46,207 bases of DNA. It comes from Gammaproteobacteria bacterium (GTDB lineage Bacteria > Pseudomonadota > Gammaproteobacteria > DSM-16500). The notes beneath the pieces were generated by a model. The model did no database searches, was not told the DNA's origin, and saw nothing but the letters and a program-made list of their open reading frames with translations. The DNA is taken from the NCBI GenBank assembly GCA_027459575.1, contig DAIDIB010000003.1, forward strand, positions 1 to 46,207, given 5' to 3'. How positions within the stretch are numbered: the first letter of the stretch is position 1; every line of letters starts with the position of its first letter. Shown one piece after another: positions 33,566-41,385 of the stretch. A program made the translations under genes and the position numbers.

Positions 33566-34534
33566 ATGTTGACTTTACTGAAAAAAATTGGTTCTAGACT
33601 TGCTGGCGCGTTAACTGGTGCTGTGACTGGCTTATTTGCTGGTTTCATTCCAGGATATTATTACATTTGGGGAAATTATCCCAAAGGCGTGGAAAGTTCA
33701 TATCATGGACTCGGCACGATTATTGCCGGCTATTTCATTGCATATTGCTTCACGCTCCCATTTTTCATGCTTTATCAAATGGGAAGGGGATTTATTGCGG
33801 GTATAAAAAGTGGCTTTTTAGCTGGTTTGACCTGGCCTAAGTTACTTGATGATGAATTTAAGTTAGATGAGACGAATAAAGAATTTGTTAAGCAAGTAGC
33901 GTGTATTCCTTATTCTAATGACTTATTAACAAAAAATGAACTTGAGCGGCTAACATCGTTGATGGATCAAGATGAAAATATAAAAACTGCTTTTCAAACT
34001 AAATATAAGTCCTATATGGCTGTAATTGAAGATATAAAGCGACTTCAAGATAATCCATCGTCACCCATCAAACCACTAGACATAATAGTTGTAAAGCTTA
34101 AAAAATTAAATGAAACAGATGGAAAAAGTTTTATTCGTATTTATGACCGCGATCAATTACTCCAACGAATGAGGAATTGCCACAAACAGAGCAAACCAAT
34201 GACTGTTCAGCTTGAGGATGGAGAATGTGAAATAATATCTGTAGATCCAATTTCTGTTTACCTACGTAAGGGAACTAAAAATTTTATCAAAGGTGTTCGA
34301 AAGCTTTTTACCGCGATAGATAATCAAGCTGTTGCTGAGCAAAATACTAAAGCAATTTGCAAACAATTAGGTATAACTACATCTACAGCAACAAGTCAAG
34401 CTTCCAGAGCTCATGATGTTAGAGGAGTTAAGCGTAAGCGTGAAAGTAACGAAGCGACTCCATTAATTATGCCTACGGTAGGAGTCAAAATTCCTGCCAG
34501 CAACCCTGGGTTTCAAGCACCAGGTAAGCATTAA
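33566..34534 (+). CDS. Hypothetical membrane protein with basic and dileucine motifs, candidate effector
   Basis: I do not recognise this 322-residue protein. The N-terminus is a glycine-rich membrane hairpin or set of helices (about 12-35 with G-A-L-T-G-A-V-T-G-L-F-A-G, 50-70, and 75-92 with G-F-I-A-G-I-K-S-G). Residues about 95-265 are soluble, Lys-rich and mixed alpha/beta. The tail is disordered, with G-V-K-R-K-R (a nuclear-signal-like basic patch) and then E296-A-T-P-L300-I301, an acidic dileucine motif. GAGG lies 11 bp before the ATG, a PmrA-box-like site further up, and a strong terminator after the stop, so it is a single-gene unit. Its AT-rich codon use is unlike the metabolic genes. 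It is probably a translocated protein, by inference. Confidence 0.52.
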   Translation: MLTLLKKIGSRLAGALTGAVTGLFAGFIPGYYYIWGNYPKGVESSYHGLGTIIAGYFIAYCFTLPFFMLYQMGRGFIAGIKSGFLAGLTWPKLLDDEFKLDETNKEFVKQVACIPYSNDLLTKNELERLTSLMDQDENIKTAFQTKYKSYMAVIEDIKRLQDNPSSPIKPLDIIVVKLKKLNETDGKSFIRIYDRDQLLQRMRNCHKQSKPMTVQLEDGECEIISVDPISVYLRKGTKNFIKGVRKLFTAIDNQAVAEQNTKAICKQLGITTSTATSQASRAHDVRGVKRKRESNEATPLIMPTVGVKIPASNPGFQAPGKH

Positions 34535-34546
34535 TTTGTAATATCA

Positions 34547-34581
34547 CGGACAAAATTCGTATCTGAATTTTGTCCGTTTTT
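34547..34581 (+). terminator. Rho-independent terminator after the 33566 gene
   Basis: A perfect 12-bp stem, CGGACAAAATTC and GAATTTTGTCCG, with a 6-bp loop is followed directly by TTTTT. It starts 12 bp after the stop codon at 34534 and separates this unit from the convergent kimA-like gene. Confidence 0.9.
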
Positions 34582-34594
34582 ATTTGCTTCAACC

Positions 34595-36544
34595 TTAAAT
34601 CTTCATCGGCAAAATAACTAACTCTTTCCCCTGCAAATGCAAATTGCGTTGCATGGTCAGCGCAGTCTCATTATGCAGCATGCGTGTTAAGAAATTATCG
34701 TGATCGAAAATTAATTTACTGGCGAAGAAGATGCAATTTAAATATTTTTTACTGATTTTTTCCGCCAATACTGTTAACTCATGCACGGTATCTGTGCCAA
34801 ATCCTGCATAAGCTTCGGCGGCCATGCCATATTGTTTGCAGTAATCGACAAAATATTTCAGATTCGCGTCAACTTCAATACGCATTTTTTCTAACTCTTC
34901 TTGTCCCGCGAAACTGCCCACGTCAACCACACCCACACTGACGAAGACAAAATTTTTGAAGTGACGCGGAAACATGCGGATTACGTTTAGTAGCGTGTGC
35001 ATGGCGACACCTGGGCTTTTGCCAACCAGGATTACAGCCGTCGGTTGTTGAGGATCTAGTTTGACGTCTGAAAGAGGATGCGCAATAGGTTGTTTCAATT
35101 CCACATCGACGCGATCCAGTTTTCTATGAAATTGGCGATAATGATTTTTTATCAATAAACAGACAAAGACCACCATCAAGGTAATCATGACGGTCAGCCA
35201 GCCGCCGGATTGAAACTTGGTGATTAAGGTAATGCATAGAATACTGCTGGTAATTGCAAAAGCAAAAAAGGAAAACAACAAGCGCAATACCCATCGCGGC
35301 GATGCTTTGCTGCGTTGCCTGGCCCAGTACACACACATGCCAAGTAACGATAGCGAAAAAGTAATAAACACATTAATACTGTATAATACAACTAGCAAAT
35401 CAACTTTGCCTTTACACCATAACAAGATGCCAAGCGCGAAGATGCCAAACAAAATCACGCCATTTTGAATGACAAGACGAGTGGAAAGATGTCGGAAACG
35501 ATTCGGCATCCAGCCATCTATTGCCATATTGGCTAATACACTAGGGCCAGCGAGAAAACCGGTATTAGAGGCAACGAATAATAGGCCTGCTTCAAATAAC
35601 AACGTGGCGAGTAAGGTAATTTGACCGAATGAAGAATCCCCGAGAATATCATGAAAGACAACAGCGTTGAGTGTTTGTCCATCCGTTGGCACTGGTTGCC
35701 AGAGTAAAAACAGCAGTATAATGCCACCAGCGGTAAAGCTGAGTGACACGGCCATGTAGAACATGGTCCATTTGCCTGTGGCGACGCGTGGTTCTCGCAA
35801 CCGGTTGACGTTATTCGACACCGCTTCAAGACCTGTGTAAGTACCGCCGCCAAGCGAGTAAGCGTGTAATATTAGTGCGAGAACTGGAATCCAGCCGACT
35901 TGTGCAATCGTGACGCTCGTTTCTTTCAGCGTTTTTGGCACAATAAGTAGTAAGCCTTTATGATGCGCGAAGATACCATAGGTGATTAAACTTATATGTA
36001 TTACAAAAAAGCCCAAAAAGATGGGCATTAAAAATTTAATGGATTCTTTCATGCCGCGCATATTAAGCAGTATCAGCACAAAGATGAGCGCTACTTCGGC
36101 AACTAATTTGTAAGCTAAAAAAGAGATTGGCAATAAACTAAAAAACGCGTCCATGGCGCTCGCGGCTGACACCGCTATCGTCAACACATAATCAACGATG
36201 AGCGCCGCGCCGGAGACTAGTCCTATATGCGGCCCTAATAATTGTGTCGCGACTTTATAACCGCCACCGCCACTCGGGAACAATTCAATAACCTGATTAT
36301 AACCTAGCGAAATAACGAATACCGTGATCGCGGTCGCGATGGCAATGTACAAGGCAAAATTGGTATGGATACCGAGCGCCATGTAAGCTTCTTGTGGACC
36401 GTAACAAGATGAGGACAAACCGTCCGCGCCGAGGCCAACCCAAGCAAGAAAAGCGATAAGTGACACATGTCTTAATGTGTTTGGCTGAAAAGGATTAAGC
36501 GGGTCGCCAAAGAAAAAATGTTTAATCCGTTTTATGTCAGGCAT
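34595..36544 (-). CDS. APC-family potassium transporter, KimA-like
   Basis: The 649-residue protein has about 12 membrane helices (about 20-450) and a C-terminal cytosolic domain of nearly 200 residues that resembles a universal-stress fold. N-terminal features fit KimA/YdaO rather than amino-acid permeases: L-A-W-V-G-L-G-A-D-G-L-S-S-S-C-Y-G-P-Q-E-A and F-P-S-G-G-G-G-Y-K-V-A. KimA is a proton-coupled high-affinity potassium importer in Bacillus. The substrate assignment here is by family likeness. Its ATG overlaps the htpX stop by 8 bp, so the two are cotranscribed, and both fit envelope or ion stress. No c-di-AMP riboswitch, which controls kimA in Bacillus, was noticed. Confidence 0.78.
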   Translation of the reverse strand: MPDIKRIKHFFFGDPLNPFQPNTLRHVSLIAFLAWVGLGADGLSSSCYGPQEAYMALGIHTNFALYIAIATAITVFVISLGYNQVIELFPSGGGGYKVATQLLGPHIGLVSGAALIVDYVLTIAVSAASAMDAFFSLLPISFLAYKLVAEVALIFVLILLNMRGMKESIKFLMPIFLGFFVIHISLITYGIFAHHKGLLLIVPKTLKETSVTIAQVGWIPVLALILHAYSLGGGTYTGLEAVSNNVNRLREPRVATGKWTMFYMAVSLSFTAGGIILLFLLWQPVPTDGQTLNAVVFHDILGDSSFGQITLLATLLFEAGLLFVASNTGFLAGPSVLANMAIDGWMPNRFRHLSTRLVIQNGVILFGIFALGILLWCKGKVDLLVVLYSINVFITFSLSLLGMCVYWARQRSKASPRWVLRLLFSFFAFAITSSILCITLITKFQSGGWLTVMITLMVVFVCLLIKNHYRQFHRKLDRVDVELKQPIAHPLSDVKLDPQQPTAVILVGKSPGVAMHTLLNVIRMFPRHFKNFVFVSVGVVDVGSFAGQEELEKMRIEVDANLKYFVDYCKQYGMAAEAYAGFGTDTVHELTVLAEKISKKYLNCIFFASKLIFDHDNFLTRMLHNETALTMQRNLHLQGKELVILPMKI

Positions 36545-37439
36545 TTGACATCCGTGTAAGTTTTGCTATCCGTTTTTCCAGTGGTGGGTGCGTTGAAAAT
36601 AATTGCAGCCAGCTGGAGTGATGTGAAATTTTCAGCGCGGCGAATGATGGCGCCCGATCATCTTCAATGTCCGCGGTGCGCTGCAAGCGTTTTAGCGCAT
36701 CGATCATATTGTCCCGTCCAGCCAGTTTCGCGCCACCTTTATCGGCGCGGTATTCGCGATGTCGTGAATAAGCGGCAACGAGTATAGAGCCAAGCAGAGT
36801 AAAGAAAATATCAAAAAAGATGGTCAAAATGCTGAAGGTGAAATAAGAAAATTCCGCGCTTTTTTCTTCGTCTTTTGATAAGCCGATAGAAATAGCGTAT
36901 GCCGCGACGCGGGATAAAAACATACTGAAGGCGTTAATGGTGCCCTGTACCAGCGTCATCGTCACCATATCGCCATTGGCAACGTGCGCTATTTCATGGC
37001 CGAGCACGCCGGCGATTTGATCGCGATTCATATTCATGAGCAATCCTGATGAAACAGCAACTAGCGCGTTATTATGCGAAGGCCCGGTGGCGAACGCGTT
37101 TAACTCAGGAGAATGATAAATGCCAACTTCCGGCATTTTTCTCAAGCCGGCTTTTTTTGCCAGTTCGTACACTATATCTAATAGGAAATGCTCTTCGCGT
37201 GTCGCGTTTTTAGGATTGATAATGACAACACTCATCGCCATTTTGGCAAGAAACTTTGACAAGTAGAGTGAAATAAACGCGCCGCCCATGCCCCAGATAA
37301 GACAGTAACCAGCGAGTTGCTGATAATTCAAACCATGAGCGGAAAGATAACTATGCAGACCCAGCGCGCTAATGATGATTGAGATGGTGGCAATCACCAA
37401 CACGTTGGTAGCGAGAAATAGAAACAGACGCTTAAACAT
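36537..37439 (-). CDS. htpX: Membrane zinc protease HtpX
   Basis: The 300-residue M48 protease has two N-terminal membrane helices (about 5-27 and 38-60), the active site H148-E-I-A-H152 with V-A-N-G-D following, two more hydrophobic segments (about 165-185 and 200-225) and the third zinc ligand in R-E-Y-R-A-D-K-G-G-A. It ends with T-H-P-P-L-E-K-R-I, as HtpX proteins do. HtpX degrades misfolded inner-membrane proteins together with FtsH. Length equals the family norm. It is followed, with overlap, by the kimA-like gene. The 42-bp gap to the upstream SDR gene leaves room for a promoter, but none is clear. Confidence 0.94.
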   Translation of the reverse strand: MFKRLFLFLATNVLVIATISIIISALGLHSYLSAHGLNYQQLAGYCLIWGMGGAFISLYLSKFLAKMAMSVVIINPKNATREEHFLLDIVYELAKKAGLRKMPEVGIYHSPELNAFATGPSHNNALVAVSSGLLMNMNRDQIAGVLGHEIAHVANGDMVTMTLVQGTINAFSMFLSRVAAYAISIGLSKDEEKSAEFSYFTFSILTIFFDIFFTLLGSILVAAYSRHREYRADKGGAKLAGRDNMIDALKRLQRTADIEDDRAPSFAALKISHHSSWLQLFSTHPPLEKRIAKLTRMSNA

Positions 37440-37481
37440 GGCATGTCCCGGTTATAAACTGCCGTTATTATATAATTTTCA

Positions 37482-38240
37482 TTATCTGGGTGCCATACGC
37501 AATGCGCCATCCAGCCTGATCACTTCGCCGTTAAGCATGGCGTTTTCGATAATATGTTGTACTAAATGCGCATATTCTTCCGGTTTGGCCAGTCGATGTG
37601 GGAAGGGTACGCTGGCATAAAGTGCCTCACGTGACTCTGGTGTAATTTTACTGAACATAGGTGTATCAACCAGGCCCGGTGCGATGGTCATTACTCGTAC
37701 ACCGAATTGCGCTAATTCACGCGCGGCGGGTAGGGTGAGTGCAACCACGCCACCTTTAGACGCGCTATAGGCCGTCTGGCCTATTTGGCCTTCGTATGCG
37801 GCAACGGAAGCCGTGTTAATAATAATGCCGCGTTCTTCGCCAATGGTGGTTAAAGGAATCATCGCTGCGGCGGCAAGGCGCATGACGTTAAAGGTACCGA
37901 TTAAATTAATTTGAATAACACGCTCAAACTCGCTTAATGGCATGGGTCCGTCTTTGCCAATCATGCGCTTTCCATGAACAATACCAGCGCAATTGACACA
38001 AATACGAGCTGCACCGTGTTTGGCTTGTGCGGTCGAGATAGCTTTCTCTACACTCTCAGAATTGGTAACGTCACAGCTGATGGCGATACCGCCAATTTCC
38101 TTTGCAATTTTTTCTCCATCACTGACATTTAGATCTAAAAGCGCCACCTTCGCGCCTTGCTTGCTAAGCAGTCGTGCGGTCGCCGCGCCCATGCCCGAAG
38201 CGCCACCTGTGATTAATGCCGCAGTGTTCATGATATCCAT
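37482..38240 (-). CDS. Short-chain dehydrogenase, 3-hydroxyacyl-CoA dehydrogenase type II-like
   Basis: The 252-residue SDR has the nucleotide motif T-G-G-A-S-G-M-G (11-18), N-C-A-G (83-86), Ser145, and Y158-S-A-S-K162. The resemblance to the HSD17B10/FabG2 branch is strong: L-D-L-N for NAD preference, the insertion [24 protein letters not shown], and the C-terminal [13 protein letters not shown]. Such enzymes oxidise 3-hydroxyacyl-CoA (including 2-methyl-3-hydroxybutyryl-CoA of isoleucine breakdown). GGAG is 5 bp before the first ATG. The neighbouring ETF genes support a role in acyl-CoA oxidation. A different hydroxy-substrate is possible. Confidence 0.82.
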   Translation of the reverse strand: MDIMNTAALITGGASGMGAATARLLSKQGAKVALLDLNVSDGEKIAKEIGGIAISCDVTNSESVEKAISTAQAKHGAARICVNCAGIVHGKRMIGKDGPMPLSEFERVIQINLIGTFNVMRLAAAAMIPLTTIGEERGIIINTASVAAYEGQIGQTAYSASKGGVVALTLPAARELAQFGVRVMTIAPGLVDTPMFSKITPESREALYASVPFPHRLAKPEEYAHLVQHIIENAMLNGEVIRLDGALRMAPR

Positions 38241-38303
38241 GTTTGCTCCTTATTATTGCGGTAATGGTAGCCTGGACACGTTTTTTGTGTCCAGGAATTA
38301 AAT

Positions 38304-38399
38304 GTAGCCCGGATGAAATTGCTTTTTAATTTCATCCGGGGAGCATGACTACGTTCGTTCCCCGAATGAAATACAAAAAGCGTATTTCATTCGGGCTAC
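38304..38399. repeat. Composite inverted pair of CCCGGATGAAAT palindromes (BIME-like)
   Basis: Element 1 (38304-38341) has GTAGCCCGGATGAAAT and ATTTCATCCGGGG arms. Element 2 (38360-38399) has CCCCGAATGAAATAC and GTATTTCATTCGGGCTAC arms. The outer GTAGCCC and GGGCTAC also pair, so the whole 96 bp is a nested palindrome. It fills the gap between the divergent SDR and etfB genes. Confidence 0.82.
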
Positions 38400-38444
38400 A
38401 CTGTGGTAGTATTTTTTAATTCGCAATATGCAGGAGCAGAATGA

Positions 38445-39197
38445 ATGAAAGTATTGGTAGCCGTAAAAAGAGTCGTGGATTATAAAGTCGCGGTGAGAGT
38501 AAAGCAGGATGGCTCAGGCGTTGAAACCGCGAATGTAAAAATGTCCATGAATCCTTTCGATGAAATCGCGGTGGAAGAAGCGGTGCGGTTAAAAGAGAAA
38601 GGATTAGTCACTGAAATCACCGCTGTATCAATCGGTACAGATGCTTCACAAGAAACATTACGCACCGCGCTAGCGATGGGCGCGGACAAAGCCATATTAG
38701 TCAAGAGCGATCAGGAAATACAACCACTCGCCGCGGCAAAAATTTTAAAAACTATCGCACAAAAAGACGAGCCTCGTGTCATTATTCTTGGCAAACAAGC
38801 GATAGACAGCGACAACAACCAGGTTGGACAGATGCTTGCCGCCTTACTTGGCTGGCCGCAAGGCACGTTTGCTTCCAAACTGGAATTTAAAGATGACGGT
38901 GTCAGCGTGACGCGAGAAATTGATGGTGGCCTGGAAACACTATTTTTAACGCTACCGGCTGTCATCACAACCGATTTACGTTTGAATGAACCGCGTTTTA
39001 TTTCTCTTCCAAATATTGTGAAAGCGAAGCAAAAACCTCTCGCAGTGATGACGGCTGAAGAATTACAGGTAGATATTACACCACGCATTAAACAAATAAA
39101 CGTCGCGATGCCAGAGAAACGTCGCGCGGGCGTGAAGCTGGCGAGCGCGGCTGATCTGATTCAAAAATTAAAATCTGAAGCGCGGGTGATATCATGA
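38445..39197 (+). CDS. etfB: Electron transfer flavoprotein beta subunit
   Basis: The 250-residue protein starts [12 protein letters not shown] and has the ETF-beta pattern with [12 protein letters not shown], the AMP-binding region [10 protein letters not shown] and [17 protein letters not shown]. With ETF-alpha it carries electrons from acyl-CoA dehydrogenases such as LiuA to ETF-QO. An out-of-frame ATG at 38441 precedes the true ATG 38445; GGAG at 38433-38436 is 8 bp from 38445. It overlaps etfA by 4 bp (ATGA), ensuring one-to-one translation. Confidence 0.95.
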   Translation: MKVLVAVKRVVDYKVAVRVKQDGSGVETANVKMSMNPFDEIAVEEAVRLKEKGLVTEITAVSIGTDASQETLRTALAMGADKAILVKSDQEIQPLAAAKILKTIAQKDEPRVIILGKQAIDSDNNQVGQMLAALLGWPQGTFASKLEFKDDGVSVTREIDGGLETLFLTLPAVITTDLRLNEPRFISLPNIVKAKQKPLAVMTAEELQVDITPRIKQINVAMPEKRRAGVKLASAADLIQKLKSEARVIS

Positions 39198-40147
39198 CGA
39201 AAATTCTAGTTATCGCGGAACATGATAATAAAACATTGAAAGCAGGTATGTATCATACAATGTCTGCCGCCAGCGCGCTGGCAGATACAGCAGATGTGCT
39301 GGTAATGGGGCATAACTGTGAAGCTGTTGCAAAACAGGCGAGCTTATTGCCCGGCGTTAAAACAGTCTTGCAAGCGAATGCGTCCGAATACCAACATCAG
39401 CTCGCCGAAAATTGCGCACCTTTGATCGCAGAAATTGGCAAGCAGTATGATTACATTATCGCGGGCGCCACCACCTTTGGAAAAAATTTATTGCCACGTG
39501 CGGCGGCGTTACTTGATAGCAGCATGATCGCGGACGTCACTCAAATTGTTTCCGCCGACACCTTTGTTCGTCCCATTTACGCAGGCAATGTGCTAGCCAC
39601 CGTGCAAACACAAGAGAAAATAAAAATTCTCACCATTCGCGGCACGGCATTTCCCGCGGTCGCACCATTAGCGCAATCAAACGCGACCATACAAGCTGTC
39701 ACGCAAGTGATTCCTGACAAGACTTCACGCTTTGAGAGTCAATCACTGACACAATCCAAACGTCCTGAACTTACCACCGCGCGTGTTATCGTTTCTGGCG
39801 GGCGCGGTTTAAAAAGCGCGGATAATTTCCATTTGCTGGAATCCATCGCCGACAAACTTGGCGCTGCTGTTGGTGCCTCACGCGCCGCGGTAGACGCGGG
39901 TTTCGCTCCGAACGATTATCAAGTAGGGCAAACAGGAAAAATTGTCGCGCCTGATCTTTACATCGCGGTTGGCATTTCTGGCGCCATACAACATTTAGCG
40001 GGCATGAAGGATAGTAAAATTATTGTCGCCATTAATAATGATCCCGAAGCACCTATTTTTCAGATCGCTGATTATGGTTTGGTGGGCGATTTATTTAAAA
40101 TTCTGCCTGAATTGGAAGAAGAGTTGGATAAGGTGTTGGCGGCGTAG
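39194..40147 (+). CDS. etfA: Electron transfer flavoprotein alpha subunit
   Basis: The 317-residue protein has the N-terminal ETF domain and the C-terminal FAD-binding domain: S-G-G-R-G-L-K-S near 200, [35 protein letters not shown] and [10 protein letters not shown]. It is full length and forms the FAD-binding heterodimer with EtfB. It is translated from an ATG overlapping the etfB stop. A 35-bp palindrome follows 4 bp after the stop, without a T tract. Together with ETF-QO and LiuA, this window encodes a whole electron route from acyl-CoA to ubiquinone. Confidence 0.95.
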   Translation: MTKILVIAEHDNKTLKAGMYHTMSAASALADTADVLVMGHNCEAVAKQASLLPGVKTVLQANASEYQHQLAENCAPLIAEIGKQYDYIIAGATTFGKNLLPRAAALLDSSMIADVTQIVSADTFVRPIYAGNVLATVQTQEKIKILTIRGTAFPAVAPLAQSNATIQAVTQVIPDKTSRFESQSLTQSKRPELTTARVIVSGGRGLKSADNFHLLESIADKLGAAVGASRAAVDAGFAPNDYQVGQTGKIVAPDLYIAVGISGAIQHLAGMKDSKIIVAINNDPEAPIFQIADYGLVGDLFKILPELEEELDKVLAA

Positions 40148-40151
40148 TAGC

Positions 40152-40186
40152 GTAGCCCGGATGAGAAAAGCACTCATCCGGGCTAC
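40152..40186. repeat. GTAGCCCGGATGAG palindrome
   Basis: Perfect 14-bp arms GTAGCCCGGATGAG and CTCATCCGGGCTAC flank a 7-bp loop, AAAAGCA. This is the most perfect copy of the second repeat family. It lies 4 bp after the etfA stop and may protect the mRNA 3' end. Confidence 0.85.
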
Positions 40187-40228
40187 ACCCAATCTGGTGC
40201 AATGACATTTGTACAAGGAGCTAATGTT

Positions 40229-41335
40229 TTGAAGGACGCATTAAAAGAACATTTAGCATTAATCTTCCTTTGTCTTTTTTATATGATTGGCAGAGACATT
40301 TTGTCGGCCTATATCGCTGAACAACATCCAGAATTTGATTATTATACTTTATCAACCATTTTACTCTACATCCTGCAGTTTTATTTTGCCGCTTGCGTTG
40401 GCATAATCGCATTTCTGCTGATTTATCTTATAGTTTATTCAGTCAAAAATTATCGTGCCAAACCATTTTGGCGACGTTTTGCCACGACATTTAAAAATCA
40501 ATTTTTAACAAAGCAACAATGGTGTGGTTTTATTATAATATTCTTATTAATACCATTATTTTTTGCTTTTATCGCAATGTACAAGCAATTAATTCCATTT
40601 GTGAATCCTTTTTGCTGGGATAAAACCTTCATGCAATGGGATTATATATTGCATTTCAATCATCATCCATGGGAGTTATTACAACCATTGATTGGTTATC
40701 CAGTAATTACAACTTTTTTAGCAAGAATATATGGATTATGGTTTTTTGTGCTGGCGGCTGTCATCATCTGGCAAGCAATTACAAAAGAACGTTATTATCG
40801 CATGCAGTTTTTATTAACTTTTATGGTTTCATGGATAATTTTAGGCACGATCATGGCTTATTACTTTTCTTCTGCGGGCCCGTGTTTCTACAATACATAC
40901 GTCAGTGCCACCGACAATCCCTACCTTCCACTAATGGTTTATCTTTATCACGCCGCACCGCCATGGGTTATCGAGCTACAAAACACCTTATTAACCTATC
41001 TGCAATCAAACACATTAATTTTTGGTGGCGGCGTTTCAGCCATGCCTAGCATGCATCTGTCAATGGCAGCACTGTGTTTTCTTATATGCAGCAAGCATAA
41101 TAGATGGCTTGGCTTATGTACGTTTTTATATATGATCGCGATCTTGATCGCTTCTGTCCACTTGGCATGGCATTACGCGATTGATGGCTACGTGGCGATC
41201 ATAGGAACGATACTCATCTGGTATTGCGTAGGATTAGTGCTGCGTTTTGTGCCTAATACTTTAAATTCGATACATACTTTGCAGATAGCGGATGCTAATT
41301 ATCAAAATATAAAAACAGATGATAACGACTTGTGA
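40229..41335 (+). CDS. PAP2-superfamily membrane phosphatase, Aur1/Ipt1-like
   Basis: The protein (368 aa from TTG 40229, or 377 from ATG 40202) has at least six membrane helices. Its PAP2 motifs are S-S-A-G-P-C, P-S-M-H-L-S-M-A in the second catalytic block and S-V-H-L-A-W-H-Y-A-I-D-G-Y in the third, giving the two catalytic histidines. The spacing and the A-G-P-C-F-Y segment favour the PAP2_3 branch, which includes inositol phosphorylceramide synthase-like enzymes. AAGGAG (40215-40220) lies 8 bp before the TTG, while ATG 40202 has no ribosome site, so I prefer TTG. It would dephosphorylate or transfer a lipid head group in the membrane; the substrate is unknown. It lies downstream of etfA behind a palindrome and converges on an ankyrin gene. 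Confidence 0.75.
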   Translation: MKDALKEHLALIFLCLFYMIGRDILSAYIAEQHPEFDYYTLSTILLYILQFYFAACVGIIAFLLIYLIVYSVKNYRAKPFWRRFATTFKNQFLTKQQWCGFIIIFLLIPLFFAFIAMYKQLIPFVNPFCWDKTFMQWDYILHFNHHPWELLQPLIGYPVITTFLARIYGLWFFVLAAVIIWQAITKERYYRMQFLLTFMVSWIILGTIMAYYFSSAGPCFYNTYVSATDNPYLPLMVYLYHAAPPWVIELQNTLLTYLQSNTLIFGGGVSAMPSMHLSMAALCFLICSKHNRWLGLCTFLYMIAILIASVHLAWHYAIDGYVAIIGTILIWYCVGLVLRFVPNTLNSIHTLQIADANYQNIKTDDNDL

Positions 41336-41385
41336 GGTCATGTCATAAATGGGGAGTTCGCATAATTTAATTGTAACGTTAGCTA

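Noticed and set aside
40152-40186. Palindrome after etfA as a Rho-independent terminator
   Set aside because: No T tract follows, and the sequence is a copy of a dispersed repeat family.
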